34,415 bases of DNA from CAYVBW01 sp964449995 (GTDB taxonomy: Bacteria; Patescibacteriota; Microgenomatia; UBA1400; PJMF01). Position numbers and translations under genes: made by a program. Of the stretch, positions 1 to 7,981 are shown one piece after another. Where the stretch lies: the NCBI GenBank assembly GCA_964449995.1, contig CAYVBW010000010.1, positions 1-34,415 on the forward strand, written 5' to 3'. Below the pieces are notes generated by a model, which searched no databases, had not been told where the DNA came from, and saw only the letters and a list, made by a program, of their open reading frames with translations. Every line of letters starts with the position of its first letter. The first letter of the stretch is position 1.

Positions 1-327
1 AATAACCTTAAATTAAAAGAAATTACAGGGAGAGAAATAAGTCATTTTAAGAAAAGAGGTGGTGGTATTATTCATGGACAATACTTTATTCACCAGTTTT
101 ATCACAAGGATTGGATTAAGAAGTTTCAAATAATACAGCAAAATTTTGATGACATTGTTTTTAACGTTGTCTTAACTGGAAAAAGGAATGAAGAAGATAT
201 AGCGGAAATTGATGAAAGAATTCGATTAATTATGGGGAGACAGTGTAATATAAAATGGAACATTGTTAAAGAGATCAAACCAACAAAAAGCGGGAAGTAT
301 TTATACACTGTTTGTAGAATACTATGA
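1..327 (+). CDS. CapK / phenylacetate-CoA ligase-like adenylating enzyme, C-terminal part (5' end outside window)
   Basis: Frame 1 is open from the first base to the TGA at 325-327, giving about 108 residues. The peptide has the look of the C-terminal subdomain of the phenylacetate-CoA ligase/CapK branch of the ANL adenylation superfamily: a GRE turn, a glycine-rich GGGIIHGQYF segment, then IKKFQIIQQNFDDIVFNVV, which matches the 'kFQivQ' strand typical of that family. Family members activate a carboxylate as acyl-AMP; CapK relatives sit in capsule and polysaccharide loci, where the substrate is usually unknown. The catalytic core lies upstream of the window, so activity cannot be judged. The stop overlaps the next start (ATGA), so it is probably translated together with the ATP-grasp gene. 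The family call is by eye. Confidence 0.7.
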   Translation, partial: NNLKLKEITGREISHFKKRGGGIIHGQYFIHQFYHKDWIKKFQIIQQNFDDIVFNVVLTGKRNEEDIAEIDERIRLIMGRQCNIKWNIVKEIKPTKSGKYLYTVCRIL

Positions 328-1433
328 AAATTATAAACACAGTTATTGAGAAAATTTTTTTTATCGCCAGGATTTTTAAATTCAGATTAAAAATTCATGT
401 TATTAAATCGAATCATAAAAATTTATTTAAAAAGATCGATAAAGATAATGAATTAAAACACAAACAACTTTGGAGGCAGCTATTTCCATTAGTAGACGGT
501 TCCTGGTTACGGTTTTATTCAAATGTTACGGGTTATTCAGACTATAAATATGTTCCAGAGGATATTTTTTACTCTATTATTGAACGAAAATTAAATGATG
601 TTAATTATTCAGCCCAAATTGCTAATAAAGCTAGTTATGATGTTGTTTTTGATAAAAAATTATTCCCTGAGAATTACTTAAAAAATCTTTCCGGAATATA
701 TTTAGATTCAAATAACAAAATAATAACTACAAAAAAAGCTAAAGAAATTTTTAATTTAATCAAAGATGATTATATTGTTAAGCCAGCAGTTGATTCATGG
801 GGAGGTAAAAATGTTTTAAAAGTTAAACCAGAGAGAAAGAAACTAACATTAAAACAAATTGAAAAAATATATTCGGCTAATTTTTTAATTCAAAAAGTAA
901 TAAAACAGCATGATTTTTTTTCAAGTTTTAATAAATCATCAGTTAATACCTTTAGAGTTTTTACATATAGATCTGTCATTAGCGAAAAAATTCATGTATT
1001 ACATGTAATTCTTAAATTAGGTCGCAAGGATTTTTGGGTTGATAACTCAACCGTAGGAGGTATTTCGGTTAAAGCTGACACTAGGACTGGAAAGCTGGCT
1101 AAGTTTGCTGTCACTAACAAAGGAGAGAAGTTTACTAAACATCCCGATTCTAAAATGATATTTTTTAATCAAAAGGTTCCTTATTTATCGAAAATAATAG
1201 AAACAGCCAAACTTGTCTCTTCAAAAATACCCACCCATAGACTTATAAGCTATGATATTACAGTTGACTTTAATGAAAACGTTAAAATTATTGAAATTAA
1301 TTCAGTCGGAGTTGGTATTAACTTAATACAGTTACATGGTTCGAGTTTATTTCAAAATCATACACAGGAAATCATAAATTATTGCAAATTAATTAAGTCT
1401 GATCAATTTCAATATATTAGAATGACAAAATAA
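324..1433 (+). CDS. Sugar-transfer-associated ATP-grasp protein
   Basis: This 369-aa protein carries an ATP-grasp fold of the type found in polysaccharide loci (Pfam 'ATPgrasp_ST'). Visible blocks are YIVKPAVDSWGGKNV near residues 150-165 (nucleotide-binding lysine and glycine loop), FLIQKVIKQH near 190 (hinge), NTFRVFTY near 210, and YDITVDFNENVKIIEIN near 310-325, the acidic and Asn metal-binding strand of ATP-grasp enzymes. A conserved-looking Q-x-H-G segment follows near 333. ATP-grasp enzymes join a carboxylate to an amine or thiol through an acyl-phosphate; the substrate here is unknown. There are no membrane segments, so it should be cytoplasmic. The start overlaps the preceding CapK-like stop codon, and there is no Shine-Dalgarno. 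The pairing suggests the two act on the same glycan decoration, which is inference. Confidence 0.75.
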   Translation: MKIINTVIEKIFFIARIFKFRLKIHVIKSNHKNLFKKIDKDNELKHKQLWRQLFPLVDGSWLRFYSNVTGYSDYKYVPEDIFYSIIERKLNDVNYSAQIANKASYDVVFDKKLFPENYLKNLSGIYLDSNNKIITTKKAKEIFNLIKDDYIVKPAVDSWGGKNVLKVKPERKKLTLKQIEKIYSANFLIQKVIKQHDFFSSFNKSSVNTFRVFTYRSVISEKIHVLHVILKLGRKDFWVDNSTVGGISVKADTRTGKLAKFAVTNKGEKFTKHPDSKMIFFNQKVPYLSKIIETAKLVSSKIPTHRLISYDITVDFNENVKIIEINSVGVGINLIQLHGSSLFQNHTQEIINYCKLIKSDQFQYIRMTK

Positions 1434-1446
1434 TAAACGAGCACTT

Positions 1447-2280
1447 ATGTTTAGCTGCAAAAATACCAATCTCCCACTAGTCTCCATACTAATGTGTACC
1501 TACAATGCAGGGAGGTTTGTTAAAACTACACTTAAATCACTTCTAAATCAGGAATATAAGAATACTGAGATTTTAGTATTAGACAATAATTCTAGTGATA
1601 ATACTTTGTCTATTTTAAATAATATCGCCAATAATCACCCTGAAATGAGGGTTTTTTCTTCATCTAAAAATTTAGGACCATATGGAGGTTTAAATTTTTT
1701 ATTAAATAAAGCTCAGGGTGAATATATAGCTATAGTAGATCATGACGATATCTATCATCCGAAGAAAATTAAGAAACAGATAAACTTTTTAATTAAAAAT
1801 GAGCAATATATTGGCTGTGGAACAAGTTTATATAAATATTTTGAGAAGGATAAAACTTTTAAATACAACAAAATAAAAGCTATCGGATCATTTGCCTCCC
1901 ATCCGTCTTTGATTTTTAGAAACAATAAGAGGTTAAAATACAATACAACAATTAAATATAAAACAGATACCCATTTTATGAAATATGTGCTATGTGACAA
2001 AAAGCCACTCATAGCCAATCTCAGGGAGCCTTTATTTTTAAAAAGAATTCGGCTTAATGACGCTAATTTAAGCTATTTTTTAAATGAGAGATTAACGTAT
2101 GATGATATCTTTGATTATCACAGAAACACTGGGGATACAATGATGCTCGTTAAGCTTTTACTTAAGAAACACCTTAATTATAATGCGTTAAAAAAAATTA
2201 CCAACTTAAGGGGAAGAAAAGCCATTAGCGATTTTAATCATGATGATTTTTTTAGGAGTTATTTACAATACTTAAAATGA
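1447..2280 (+). CDS. Glycosyltransferase family 2
   Basis: A 277-aa GT-A fold enzyme. The nucleotide-sugar-binding start is LVSILMCTYNAGRF (residues 11-24), followed by ILVLDNNSSDNT (42-53), SKNLGPYGGLNFLLNKAQGEYIA (about 73-95, the usual 'N-G-G-x-N' region) and the metal-binding VDHDD at 97-101. It should transfer a sugar from a nucleotide donor to a lipid-linked or growing glycan at the cytoplasmic face; donor and acceptor cannot be read. No transmembrane helix is evident. It starts 13 bases after the ATP-grasp gene and ends in an ATGA overlap with the methyltransferase gene, so it belongs to the same transcription unit. Confidence 0.88.
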   Translation: MFSCKNTNLPLVSILMCTYNAGRFVKTTLKSLLNQEYKNTEILVLDNNSSDNTLSILNNIANNHPEMRVFSSSKNLGPYGGLNFLLNKAQGEYIAIVDHDDIYHPKKIKKQINFLIKNEQYIGCGTSLYKYFEKDKTFKYNKIKAIGSFASHPSLIFRNNKRLKYNTTIKYKTDTHFMKYVLCDKKPLIANLREPLFLKRIRLNDANLSYFLNERLTYDDIFDYHRNTGDTMMLVKLLLKKHLNYNALKKITNLRGRKAISDFNHDDFFRSYLQYLK

Positions 2281-2975
2281 GCTATTACGATAATTTTCTT
2301 AATAGGGGCAGAATTAGCAAAATTGGTAAATTGCTTGTGAATAGACAAAATAATTTTTACATAAATACTATTGTAAAAAATACTTCTAAAAAAAATCTTA
2401 AAATTCTTGAAATAGGACCGGGTAAAGGTTATTTTGCTAAAAAATGTAGAAAGTTTGGATTTCAATATACTGGGATTGAGTCCAACAAGGCTATCTGTAA
2501 TCATTTACAAAAACAAGGGTTAAATGTTTTTAATGAAACGGTTCCGCCACTTAATTTAAAAACAAAATTTGACGTTATTGTTATGATACACGTACTAGAG
2601 CATATTTCAGATAAGAATAACGCTATAAACTTACTTGAACAGTGTAAAAATAAACTTAATAAAAGTGGACTACTAATCATATCTTCCCCAGATATCACTT
2701 TTTTTAAGGAAGATTTTTTTGGCTGCGATTATACCCATAGTTTTCCATTATCCTTATATAGCCTTAAACAGGTGTTTATTGATTTAGATCTTCAGGTAAA
2801 ATTTGCAGATGTTAGAGTTTTAACAATACGAGGATCGCTTGCTGCTAAGTTTGTACAAGTTTTTATTAATTTACTATATAACTTAGGTCTTATAGGCTTA
2901 TTTTTTGGTGAAAAGGCTTATAAGGTAAAAAATTTAGGGCATGCTTCGTGCACAGTAGTAGGTTTTAAAAAATAA
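2277..2975 (+). CDS. Class I SAM-dependent methyltransferase
   Basis: A 232-aa protein with a Rossmann methyltransferase core. Motif I is ILEIGPGKGYFAKK (residues 43-56), the acidic end of strand 2 is YTGIESN (about 64-70), and FDVIVMIHVLEHISD (about 99-113) is the motif typical of the Methyltransf_11/23 group. SGLLIISSPD follows. The C-terminal half (ThsFPLSLYSLKQVF onward) resembles small-molecule or sugar methyltransferases found in glycan loci. It probably methylates a sugar or glycan end; the target is unknown. ATG overlaps the upstream stop by four bases, implying coupled translation. The 3' end lies five bases from the convergent DUF616 gene with no visible hairpin terminator between them. 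Confidence 0.87.
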   Translation: MSYYDNFLNRGRISKIGKLLVNRQNNFYINTIVKNTSKKNLKILEIGPGKGYFAKKCRKFGFQYTGIESNKAICNHLQKQGLNVFNETVPPLNLKTKFDVIVMIHVLEHISDKNNAINLLEQCKNKLNKSGLLIISSPDITFFKEDFFGCDYTHSFPLSLYSLKQVFIDLDLQVKFADVRVLTIRGSLAAKFVQVFINLLYNLGLIGLFFGEKAYKVKNLGHASCTVVGFKK

Positions 2976-2980
2976 GTTTA

Positions 2981-3724
2981 TTAAGTTTGTGTAAATTTAT
3001 AATCCTTAATCTCTCGAACGGTATCTTTTACAAAATTTTTAAGAAATTCACAATGGTTACTTGCTTTATGGCTTTTTAATTTAAAATAATTTAAAAAAAT
3101 TGGATTTTGGTCAATTAGGTAAACACCGAAATTGTGTTTCCACAACACAAACGGTAGGCTTAATTGATCTCTTTTGCTATATCTTGAAACCTCTTCCCAC
3201 CAATCCTCCATTACTAATTTCAATTTATTCTCATTATGCTTTCTAAAAAGAATAAAAGTGGCAGGAAATTCGTTGACAATATTTGGAAATCCTGCGTTAA
3301 AGTAATTACGTACTTGTTCTTGCATTATTTCTTTGCCATCCTTTTTTAATATAATGCAACGATTAACCTCATCTATAATTGAACTTCTCTTAGAGGGATG
3401 CCTAAATAAGGCCATTTTTTCCTTTTTTTTAAAAAATAAGTTGTAAATTAAACTAATAATATCTCTTTTTATGACTATGTTTGCATCAATCCAAACGCTA
3501 TATTTATATTCAGAAAAATATTTATGAGGTAATATTTTAACTCGTCTTGAAGTCCTGGTGTTATCACTTAATGTTTCATCAAATTTTCTTAGTTGCCACA
3601 CTTTAGATTTTAGTGGTTTGTCTGTAAAACAAACATAATCGCATTTGTCACTGACAATCTTGGGTTCTTTTAGAGAATCATAATTTCCAGATATAGCAGT
3701 ATATATTACTATGTCTTTTTTCAT
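2981..3724 (-). CDS. DUF616 (TOD1/MUCI70-like) glycosyltransferase-like protein
   Basis: About 247 aa from the ATG at 3724. The opening MKKDIVIYTAISGNYD is characteristic of DUF616 (the domain shared with plant TOD1/MUCI70), followed by YVCFTDKP, RRVKILPHKYF, YSVWIDANIVI (a D-x-N in place of the DxD of GT-A folds) and EDWWEEVSRYSKRDQLSLPFVLWKHN near the C-terminus, which is also typical. A TTG at 3773-3775 would add 17 residues, but the ATG puts the conserved segment at the protein start, so I chose it. The protein probably acts as a glycosyltransferase on a surface glycan. It is the last gene of the minus-strand unit 9262-2981. The family call is firm; biochemical activity in bacteria is inferred. 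Confidence 0.82.
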   Translation of the reverse strand: MKKDIVIYTAISGNYDSLKEPKIVSDKCDYVCFTDKPLKSKVWQLRKFDETLSDNTRTSRRVKILPHKYFSEYKYSVWIDANIVIKRDIISLIYNLFFKKKEKMALFRHPSKRSSIIDEVNRCIILKKDGKEIMQEQVRNYFNAGFPNIVNEFPATFILFRKHNENKLKLVMEDWWEEVSRYSKRDQLSLPFVLWKHNFGVYLIDQNPIFLNYFKLKSHKASNHCEFLKNFVKDTVREIKDYKFTQT

Positions 3725-3796
3725 ACAAATTTTAATAATGGACAATAGCCCTTTTTTTGGTTGATATAAGTGCAATTATGCTCATGGTTTTGAGCT

Positions 3797-4714
3797 TCAA
3801 TCTACCAGATTAATCTTTGGTTTAAAAAACAAAAATGCCACGAACCCCGATATTAAAATTCTAGTTCTAATAAATAAATGTGATGGGTAAAAAAAAGACT
3901 TAATTAATTTCCAGAAAACTTCCCCAAGGTAAAAAATGAATATTTTCCCTTTATATTTTTTTTGTGTATATAAACTGTTCCTGAAAAAGAAGAAGTAGTT
4001 CTTTAGCCTTTCCTGATTATTTTCTTTGAAGATATTTAGCGATTTTTGAATTTTTCTATGATGAACTACCACACTTTTACCAACAAGGTAACAAGGCATT
4101 ACATTGGTGATTCTGAGAGAATACTCAGTATCCTCGCACCAAATAAAAAACTCCTTAATTGGCAAACCAACTTTTTCAACCGCTTTTCTGTTTAGCAAAA
4201 AGGAAACAAATGTTGCACTTTTAACTCTAACGCAACCTTGATCTAATAATTCATCCCAAGTTTGATATAAATTATTACCCTTTGTTTTATCAATTGCCGG
4301 CGTATTCATCGACTCACCATTCTTCCCAATTACTCTACTGCTTAAAAACCCAAAATTTTTTGATGGGTTGTTGTTAGCAATAAGCATTAATTCACTTAGT
4401 GCGTTTCTCTTTAAAGTAACATCATCATCCATACACCAAATCCAATCAAATTCTTTTTCGTACGCTTTTTTGATACCTGCATACTGACCACCAGCACTGC
4501 CAGTATTTTTTTTTAATCGAACATAGTCAAAAATGGGGTTATGTAAAAACTTTTCCTTAATCATTTTGTTAGTGCCATCATTAGAACAATTATCGATGAT
4601 TATTATAGAATCAGGCTTTCGACTTTGTTTGAGCAAAAACAGTAAACATTTTTTTAACAAGGCTTTTCTGTTATAAGTTACAACAATTGCTGCTACCTTT
4701 GAATTTTTTTTCAT
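3797..4714 (-). CDS. Glycosyltransferase family 2, galactofuranosyl/rhamnosyltransferase type
   Basis: A 305-aa GT-A enzyme. Visible motifs are AAIVVTYNRKALL (8-20), IIIIDNCSNDGT (37-48), KKNTGSAGGQYAGIKKAY (68-85) and WIWCMDDDV (91-99) with a DDD metal site, then FFIWCEDTEYSLRI with the ED expected to contain the catalytic base. The NTGSAGG and WCMDDDV wording is typical of the GlfT/rhamnosyltransferase-like GT2 group. UDP-galactopyranose mutase is encoded two genes upstream, which makes UDP-galactofuranose a plausible donor (inference). The last 40 residues are hydrophobic and basic and may touch the membrane. It starts at an ATG without a Shine-Dalgarno, 24 bases after the preceding gene. 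Confidence 0.87.
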   Translation of the reverse strand: MKKNSKVAAIVVTYNRKALLKKCLLFLLKQSRKPDSIIIIDNCSNDGTNKMIKEKFLHNPIFDYVRLKKNTGSAGGQYAGIKKAYEKEFDWIWCMDDDVTLKRNALSELMLIANNNPSKNFGFLSSRVIGKNGESMNTPAIDKTKGNNLYQTWDELLDQGCVRVKSATFVSFLLNRKAVEKVGLPIKEFFIWCEDTEYSLRITNVMPCYLVGKSVVVHHRKIQKSLNIFKENNQERLKNYFFFFRNSLYTQKKYKGKIFIFYLGEVFWKLIKSFFYPSHLFIRTRILISGFVAFLFFKPKINLVD

Positions 4715-4738
4715 TCAAAATTTAAATAAACTATTATT

Positions 4739-5719
4739 TTAAAATTGCTCTTTATTGTTAGCATAGTATTTTTTTATTTTTTCATTCTGAGGCCTAAATG
4801 CAAAATGCCCCACAAATGTGTTGGTTGCAATAAAGCCTGGGAAACTATTTAAACAACAAAATTCACATAAATTTTTTTCTTCAAAGCCAAGTTTACCATT
4901 CGAAGCCACTTTAAAATATCCCATTTTTTCCCATAATGATCTTTCAAGCAAAATAGCTCCGATTGAAAATCTATGAGGAATTAATAGATAACTAGAATTA
5001 TTAGAAAATACACAAGCAATCTTATTTAAAGGCAATGAGTGTTTCCATAAAAAAATTGCTGCTTCAGGGCTAAAGTGAGCCTTAATTCCCATGCAAGCAC
5101 TTTTTAATTCACCGAATTTTTTTAAATATTCTTTATCCTTGCCTATTTTTTTTAAGAAATAAATATATGAAAAACCATTCACGTTAATCACTGGTGCAAT
5201 AAAGCCCGGGGTATAAATACCTTCTTTTTTTATTTTAAAGAGAGTCTTTTCTAAATTTATAAAATAGTTTTTTGTTATAAAAATATCTTCATCCAGTTTA
5301 TAAATTAATTCAGCCTGTGGGTGATGTTTGATTGCCAAATTTTGTGCCAAACCCAATTTATTTTCATGAGTACTTAAATAACTCCAGTTATTTTTTTTTG
5401 CAATCTGTTTGAGTTTAATGTTGGTTAGTCCTGGAGAAATGATACAAACGTCTATGTCTTTTCCAACAAATTGAGATATTCTTTTAAAAACTGGGGGCCA
5501 TAAATATTTCTTATAACCCGCTACTATGATTAACAGCCTTTTTCTATTTTTTGATCTGTTGATAAAAGTATACCGCCCGTGTAAATTATACCAAGTCTGA
5601 TAATATTTAGATAAGAAAATAAGGTGATTATTAAGAATCATCCAGATTTTATCTTTGAATGAGTTTTTAAAAAAGAGATTAAACAACGATGAGCTTATTT
5701 TTAATATTTTATGTTTCAT
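4739..5719 (-). CDS. GT-A fold glycosyltransferase-like protein
   Basis: A 326-aa protein. After a basic, moderately hydrophobic N-terminus (1-60) there is RLLIIVAGYKKYLWP (61-75), a plausible first strand of a GT-A fold, then VCIISPGLTN (91-100), KLGLAQNLAIKHH (121-133) and IYKLDEDIFI (139-148). DED at 143-145 fits the metal-binding acidic triplet. Near 270-290 LGFEEKNLCEF may supply a catalytic acid. Similarity to classical GT2 enzymes is distant, so it may belong to a family not formally assigned. It lies between the GT2 gene and glf in the same minus-strand unit and probably adds a sugar to the same glycan. Donor and linkage are unknown. Confidence 0.65.
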   Translation of the reverse strand: MKHKILKISSSLFNLFFKNSFKDKIWMILNNHLIFLSKYYQTWYNLHGRYTFINRSKNRKRLLIIVAGYKKYLWPPVFKRISQFVGKDIDVCIISPGLTNIKLKQIAKKNNWSYLSTHENKLGLAQNLAIKHHPQAELIYKLDEDIFITKNYFINLEKTLFKIKKEGIYTPGFIAPVINVNGFSYIYFLKKIGKDKEYLKKFGELKSACMGIKAHFSPEAAIFLWKHSLPLNKIACVFSNNSSYLLIPHRFSIGAILLERSLWEKMGYFKVASNGKLGFEEKNLCEFCCLNSFPGFIATNTFVGHFAFRPQNEKIKKYYANNKEQF

Positions 5720-5787
5720 TTATTTTCCAATGACTTTTAATGTCAGCGTTTTTGTAAAAAGTTAATGACTTTAAAATCTTTTTTGCA

Positions 5788-6882
5788 CTATTTTAAGATT
5801 GATAGAGATTTGCTTAAGGTAAGTGCTTTACCTACAACCTCATCCATATTTAAGTACTTATATTGTGCCAATCTACCAACAAAAAATACACCTGACAACT
5901 TATTGGCTTCTTTTTTATATTTTTGATATGAATTTTCATTCACAAGATTTGGAACTGGATAATAGGGTTCTCCATTCCATGTTGGATACTCTTTGCTAAT
6001 TGTAGTGCAAGAAATTTTTTGACCTGTAGCGTGCTTCATTTCCACAATTCGAGTATACTTATAATCATTGGGGTAATTGATTTGCAACCAATCTTGGTAA
6101 TATTCTTTTTCATATCTTTCAAAATTAATTTTCAAGCTCCTGTAGGGAAGTTTTCCAAATTTATAATCAAAAAATGAATCGATTTGACCAGTAAAAATTA
6201 ATTTATCACAAAGTACTTTATTTTTAATCTCTTGGTAATCAGTATTTAATAAAACTTCGCAGTTTTGACACAATTTCTTAAACATATTAGTGTATCCCTG
6301 CCTTGGTAATCCCTGGAATTTGTCAGTAAAATAACGATTATCGTTATTGGTTCGAATAGGGATTCTGGCTGTTACAGAGGCATCTAAATTTTTGGGGTGC
6401 ATATCCCATTGCTTAATAGTGTAGCTTTTAAAAAAAGCTTCATATATTTCCTTACCAGCTACTGACAGTACTTGCTCTTCAGCGTTTTTAGGCTTTTTAA
6501 TTCTAGTTCTCTTTTTATCTAGAAATGCTTTAGTTTCAAGCACGCCCTTTAAGTTTTTATTAAAGAAAAGATTAATAGTATCTCTATTAACAGGAATTGG
6601 ATAAAGTTTACCCTGTAAGTACGCTTTGACCTTAAAGTCGTGTTTAATCCAGTCAGTGAATTGTGATAGATATTCTATGACATCATCATTATTTGTTCTA
6701 AAATAATGGGGTCCATATTTATGAACAAGTACCCCATTATTATCAATAAAATCATAGCAGTTGCCACCAATATGGTTTCTTTTTTCAACAATTAATACTT
6801 TGCGACCCAAGCTAGAAAGGCGCTCAGCTAAAACACAGCCAGCAAGACCGGCTCCAACAATTAAGAAGTCAACTTGATTCAT
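5788..6882 (-). CDS. glf: UDP-galactopyranose mutase
   Basis: This 364-aa flavoenzyme converts UDP-galactopyranose to UDP-galactofuranose in the cytoplasm. FLIVGAGLAGCVLAERL (6-22) is the FAD-binding Rossmann GxGxxG, VLIVEKRNHIGGNCYDF (29-45) is the family signature, and YGPHYFRT (56-63) follows. KSYTIKQWDMHP (152-163) places Trp159 and RIPIR places Arg173 where the active-site Trp and Arg sit in characterised mutases (W160/R174 in Klebsiella numbering). The C-terminal GRLAQYKYLNMDEVV supplies the expected tyrosine/aspartate pair. The length is normal and nothing is missing. The start codon lies within the 3' end of the FkbM gene (14-base overlap), implying coupled translation. It is the strongest evidence that the glycan contains galactofuranose. 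Confidence 0.96.
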   Translation of the reverse strand: MNQVDFLIVGAGLAGCVLAERLSSLGRKVLIVEKRNHIGGNCYDFIDNNGVLVHKYGPHYFRTNNDDVIEYLSQFTDWIKHDFKVKAYLQGKLYPIPVNRDTINLFFNKNLKGVLETKAFLDKKRTRIKKPKNAEEQVLSVAGKEIYEAFFKSYTIKQWDMHPKNLDASVTARIPIRTNNDNRYFTDKFQGLPRQGYTNMFKKLCQNCEVLLNTDYQEIKNKVLCDKLIFTGQIDSFFDYKFGKLPYRSLKINFERYEKEYYQDWLQINYPNDYKYTRIVEMKHATGQKISCTTISKEYPTWNGEPYYPVPNLVNENSYQKYKKEANKLSGVFFVGRLAQYKYLNMDEVVGKALTLSKSLSILK

Positions 6883-7972
6883 TTGGTTTAATATTTAAAT
6901 GTTTAGGATAGGCAATTAGCACTGTTTCATAAACAGGGTGGAATGGATCTAATTTTCTTATCAAGAAAGCATAATTTTTATAATATGACCTTAAGAGTGG
7001 CTTTACCTTAAAAAAATCTTGAGGGGTATGATATATAGAACAAAGAATGATTGGCTTATCTTTTTTAATTATTTCTTTTGCACCTTTGATGGCATTTAAT
7101 TCATTGCCCTCAATATCCAATTTTATTAAACCTATGCTATTATTTGAACAATTTTTTTGAATAAAATCATCGATTTTAACAACATTGATGGTTGTCCCTC
7201 TTTGTCCAGTTGGTTGTTTCACCAATGATGAGGCTAAAAAATCCTCAGTTAAAAAAAGTTTTTCATTTTTTGAACCTACGCCCATTTTAAGAGCGTTAAT
7301 TTTTTTATCCAAATTATTTAATATAATTGTTTGCTTAAGGTAGTGATAATTTTTGGAACTAGGCTCAAAAGATAGAATAACCTTTGGTTTGTATTCTAGA
7401 AAAGTTAAAGCAGAATCACCAATAAATGCTCCCGCATCTATAAAAAATTTATTTTTTATATAATTTCTTAAGTGATCACAGTCAATGATTTTTAGTCCAG
7501 AATGAAAATAGAAAACACAATCTTCATAATGCTTGAAAGACAAGTTGTGTTTTTTCTTATAAGCTTTCCTTTTATTTCTTACCTTTTTTTGTAGTTTTCT
7601 TTCATCCTCGTCAAAAACTTGATAATTCATTACTAAGGCGTTTTCGGAAGTCGGTAGCAGGAATACGTAGCGATTGAAAATTTTTTCAACCACTTCTTTA
7701 CTTCCAGAATCTAAGCCTCTTTTCAGTACTCGCAGATCGCTTTTTATTGTATTAGAATTCTTTTGACAATATTTTTTCCAGAGGTTGCCCCATTGAATTC
7801 TTGTTATAAGAAATTGGTGCTTTAATAGAATAATAAAACCCTTACAAAATTTAATCTTTAAACCAAATAGTGACAAAAATAATTGCAATGGAGCAAGAAT
7901 TTTTTTAAAAATTAAAAAAATGAATTTTTCATTTCTCATATTAAAAAAATAGTGACTATCGTTGAGCTTCAT
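6869..7972 (-). CDS. FkbM-family methyltransferase
   Basis: A 367-aa protein with an FkbM-type SAM-dependent methyltransferase domain in its C-terminal half. FFIDAGAFIGDSALTFLEY (176-194) is motif I, ILSFEPSSKNYHYLKQTI (about 198-215) is the following acidic strand, INVVKIDDFIQ is the family's substrate-side strand, and IGLIKLDIEGNELNAIKGAK (about 280-300) is its most diagnostic block. The first ~165 residues are basic and hydrophobic with no recognised domain and may position the enzyme at the membrane. Family members O-methylate sugars and polyketides; a sugar target is likely in this glycan unit. A second ATG at 7939 is possible; the first leaves only a nine-base gap from the flippase gene and was kept. 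Confidence 0.87.
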   Translation of the reverse strand: MKLNDSHYFFNMRNEKFIFLIFKKILAPLQLFLSLFGLKIKFCKGFIILLKHQFLITRIQWGNLWKKYCQKNSNTIKSDLRVLKRGLDSGSKEVVEKIFNRYVFLLPTSENALVMNYQVFDEDERKLQKKVRNKRKAYKKKHNLSFKHYEDCVFYFHSGLKIIDCDHLRNYIKNKFFIDAGAFIGDSALTFLEYKPKVILSFEPSSKNYHYLKQTIILNNLDKKINALKMGVGSKNEKLFLTEDFLASSLVKQPTGQRGTTINVVKIDDFIQKNCSNNSIGLIKLDIEGNELNAIKGAKEIIKKDKPIILCSIYHTPQDFFKVKPLLRSYYKNYAFLIRKLDPFHPVYETVLIAYPKHLNIKPNESS

Positions 7973-7981
7973 ATTAAAAAT

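Noticed and set aside
1755..2018. Minus-strand hydrophobic 87-codon frame inside the GT2 gene
   Set aside because: Antisense of Lys/Asn/Ile-rich coding; no signal of its own, and the GT2 motifs on the plus strand are intact.
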